Assembly: GCA_051453625.1 (NCBI GenBank)
Contig: JBOZIK010000001.1
Location: 202,068,007-202,132,006, forward strand
DNA: 64,000 nt
Direction: 5' to 3'
Source: Welwitschia mirabilis
Lineage: Eukaryota; Gnetophyta; Gnetopsida; Welwitschiales
Positions 61,600 through 64,000 of the stretch are shown here, one piece after another. Position 1 is the stretch's first letter, and each line of letters opens with the position of its first letter. Below the pieces are notes generated by a model that saw only the letters and a list, made by a program, of their open reading frames with translations, did not search any database and had not been told where the DNA came from. The position numbers and the translations under genes are program-made.

Positions 61600-62700
61600 G
61601 GATGAGTTTTCTCATAATTAGATTTTTCTTCTTCTATTACATATTCATCATCATCCCATCCTATTAAGAAAGATATCCTTTTCTTTATAACTTTTTCTTT
61701 GTGTCTTTTCCTACATTCTATTAGAACTAGATGATTCCGAGGTCATATATCCTTGTGATCCACATATGTAACATTCTAGCTTGTAAACATAAAATTTAGA
61801 ATAAATGAAGAATTCCTAGAAGTCTTACCTTTATATTTACCTTTACCTTGAAATTTTTGGTAATCCTCCTTTTCGTTATGCTTGTGTGAGCAAAGTATTT
61901 TGATTAACATTGTGATAAGAGAAAGCTCTTCATCTACATCTTCTTCTGAATCATCTCCTTCTAATTCTTCCTTTTTTTCTTTTTTGTTTTTTTAATCCAA
62001 AACCTTTTCTTGTACTTTTACTAGTGTTAAGAATAATGAACTTCCCTTTTAAGGTACCATCTTGAATGAGATTCATTTCATAGGCTGTTAGAACATTTTA
62101 TAGCTCTTTAATCTTTATGGAGTTGAAATATTTTGATTCTTCCATGGCTATAGTTTTGAACCTGTATTTAGGAATTAGAGATATAACAATTTTTTGTATT
62201 ATTTTAACTTCTAGAAAAATTTCACCAGTGTTACCTATTTCATTCACAATGCTGGACATCTAGTAAAGTACTCATGAAATCTCTTTTCATTATTTATTTT
62301 GAGATTTTCAAACTAATTTGTACCTATAAGAATTTTTAACTACTGAAAAAAATAGACATTTATTCATATGTTTTTATTAGAATGTTTCATATCTCTTATG
62401 CCATCTTATAACCTACTATTCTATTAAACTCTTTTATTGTTAGAGCTGAATCATACAAAGAACATTCTTTGCTTTGGAATCATACATGAAAGCTACCTAC
62501 TCTTTGTCTTCATAATTTTTTCTTAGCTTGATTTTAGTTATGGTGTTTTCTACATTACCTGTTATGATTTATATAGGTTTTATGTATCATTTTTTTATGT
62601 TTTATTATATCTAAAACTCATAAGGCTATAAGCACTCCTGAATGCTCATCTTCTATAAGGCATAATTAGTTCCATCAAAGAGCTGAGGTCTAATGGATGA
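61600..62700 (-). pseudogene. Copia gag remnant with decayed zinc knuckle (knuckle at 61740-61785)
   Basis: Minus strand, just after the PBS and leader. RPQLFDGTNYA.WKMSIQ (usual RPP.FDGTNYAYWK.RM) opens the UBN2-type capsid. VAFMYDSKAKNVLCMIQL is the W..NSKAM.AIF.A block. GDDSEEDVDEELSLITMLIK matches the acidic linker typical of SIRE-type gag. The knuckle CYICGSQGYMTSES is CX2CX4HX4C with His to Tyr and the last Cys to Ser. Frameshifts occur throughout. Confidence 0.9.
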
Positions 62701-62744
62701 TACTCCTTCGATATTTCACTCAAGAAAGCTACTCCTTTTTATGA

Positions 62745-62762
62745 GCACCTACTTTGATACTA
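62745..62762 (-). promoter_or_regulatory. Primer-binding site of element E (iMet tRNA)
   Basis: The minus strand reads TAGTATCAAAGTAGGTGC against the plant TGGTATCAGAGC. The three differences are all G-to-A or C-to-T. Confidence 0.85.
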
Positions 62763-62764
62763 CT

Positions 62765-64000
62765 TGAGGACCATTGAACTTAAAGGAAAAGGTTGAATGA
62801 GTTTTATCAAATAAAAAATATCACCAATAATAAATTAACAATAATATAATAAATACCTTACTTGTATAACATGGTTCCTCGACCTAGAAACATTCACACA
62901 TAAAGGTTAGCTTCCTCTTACATATCTGAATATTATTAACCTAAAAAAATAATGGTTTTGAAATATAACCAACCTTATAATAACAATGAGAGTTTTCTTA
63001 AAATGTAGCACTCTCTTCCTCTAAGGGATACCAATGTCACAATACATATAATGTGCACATAGGTATGACCACAATGTGATATGCTTCTTTCAAGGTAACA
63101 ATCTCTTCCCCTTAAGAGAAAACTAATAATACAATAATACAAGTACTCATGGACACTTGTAAAACACACTTGTATAAGGGTTACCTTATAATATGGAATC
63201 CTAGTAAGGGTTCCTTAGGTTTAATAATATAAAAACAAACTGCACAAGAATATTTAAGAATAAGATAGTTTAACAATGTAGGTTCCAACAAATAAACTAC
63301 AATAAGCTTGAATGATCTTCTTTGATGAAGATCTTGAGTTCCTTGTTATTGTCATTATCATGAGTGCTAAAGAATGATGCAATAACGTAGAATCCAAAGA
63401 AAAATGATATAGTCAATAAAAGTTCCTTGCAAATGATATATTAATCCTTAATACATAGTTTTAATCACTCGTGTGTTCTTTGTTATATTTTAGATTCATT
63501 TGTTATATGTCTTAGATTCATTAGATCTATTCTATCACATCATGCATCTATACCTTTTGAGAGATTCTAGATGTTTAACCTTAAATAGAAGCCATTTGAG
63601 CTTTTTAATCATCATGAAATGAATGGAAATGGCTAGGCATTAAGTATGCATTTCTTTTTAATTTGACATGAACCTTCATTAAAGACATCTTCAAAAATGT
63701 AGACATCTACTAATAGTCAGATGTCTTTCTTCTAATAGATGTCTTCAGTGAAAGTGCCCAAAAGTTGATGAAATTTGAATTGTATTATCTTTGATCATTC
63801 ATGATCATAAATAAGTAAGGCAAAACTTGATAGTTTCACTAGAAAGTAAAATATTTGTTAAAGTATAAATTCATCCTATTACATGTTCTAGCTTAGCATA
63901 GATGTCTTTAAACATGTAGACATCTTTCATCTATGTTAGACCCATATTTTAATATAGTCATCTTCATTAAGATAATCATCATTGAGCTATGATTTGAAAC
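62765..64000 (-). repeat. 5' LTR of copia element E, cut by the window edge
   Basis: Matches 54851 to about 56073 of the 3' LTR, including the doubled 85-bp unit and the AGACATCT-rich part. About 270 bp, containing the U3 start, lie outside the window. Confidence 0.92.

Larger units (their letters stand above)
54851..64000 (-). mobile_element. Ty1/copia SIRE/Maximus-like element E (runs off the right edge)
   Basis: Minus strand: 5' LTR (right, cut by the window), PBS, gag, protease motif, integrase, remnant RNase H end, a 2.85-kb post-pol region, PPT, then the 3' LTR (left). From the LTR length the element should end near 64,270, about 9.4 kb in all. RT and most of RNase H are deleted. The PPT wording and post-pol region are typical of the SIRE/Maximus lineage. 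Confidence 0.92.

Noticed and set aside
1-64000. Alternative genetic code (TAA/TAG read as Gln) explaining the many stops
   Set aside because: Stops include TGA, frameshifts are frequent, catalytic residues are lost, and the LTR pairs differ by many transitions. Plain decay explains it better.
1-64000. CRISPR arrays, tRNA and rRNA genes, bacterial operons
   Set aside because: No regular spacer-repeat pattern, no cloverleaf with a TTCGA-type T-loop, no rRNA-like stretch. The LTR arrays are not CRISPR-like.

Overview
The window looks like plant nuclear DNA, very AT-rich, made of old nested retrotransposons. Three things point to a plant: Athila/Tat-like Ty3/gypsy pol remnants, a SIRE/Maximus-like Ty1/copia element with its typical polypurine tract and initiator-Met tRNA primer site, and L1-type LINEs whose ORF1 carries DUF4283 plus CCHC knuckles. 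CG dinucleotides are almost absent (the first is at about 1282). The decay is mostly C-to-T and G-to-A, as expected of long-methylated, silenced repeats. No reading frame is longer than 91 codons. I found no intact gene, rRNA, tRNA or CRISPR array. All protein calls were made by translating by eye and comparing with remembered family motifs, so domain edges are good to roughly 50-100 bases.

Layout. 1-2.64 kb: unrecognised. 2.67-7.72 kb: minus-strand gypsy remnant with an LTR-like block, polypurine tract, protease and two gag copies, but no reverse transcriptase or integrase. 7.72-8.22 kb: 5'-truncated copia LTR. 8.33-22 kb: two plus-strand gypsy pol remnants (A and B) of one family, with one long LTR and a primer-binding site between them. 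B is interrupted by two minus-strand LINE pieces: a nearly full one at 13.1-18.0 kb and an ORF1-only piece at 18.5-20.15 kb. 22.3 kb: microsatellite. 26.9-31.9 kb: plus-strand gypsy D, with gag, protease, RT, RNase H and integrase in order. 33.76-46.63 kb: minus-strand gypsy C with both LTRs, gag, protease, RT, RNase H, integrase and a decayed extra ORF between pol and the 3' LTR. 47.4-48.97 kb: a 594-bp direct repeat pair of unknown origin. 49-54.85 kb: mostly unrecognised, with a 9-unit degenerate motif array. 54.85 kb to beyond the right edge: minus-strand copia E, with both LTRs, PBS, gag, protease motif, integrase, an almost complete RT/RNase H deletion, and a 2.85-kb post-pol region.

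No functional gene network can be read here. The value of the window is structural: nesting order, a shared LTR, deletion derivatives, internally repeated LTRs, and two families of short palindromic or both-orientation motifs concentrated in the non-coding parts of elements C and E. Six N gaps (100, 10, 100, 10, 94 and 87 bases) limit the boundaries. One of them (36.2 kb) is flanked by a near-identical 62-base overlap and is probably an assembly artefact.
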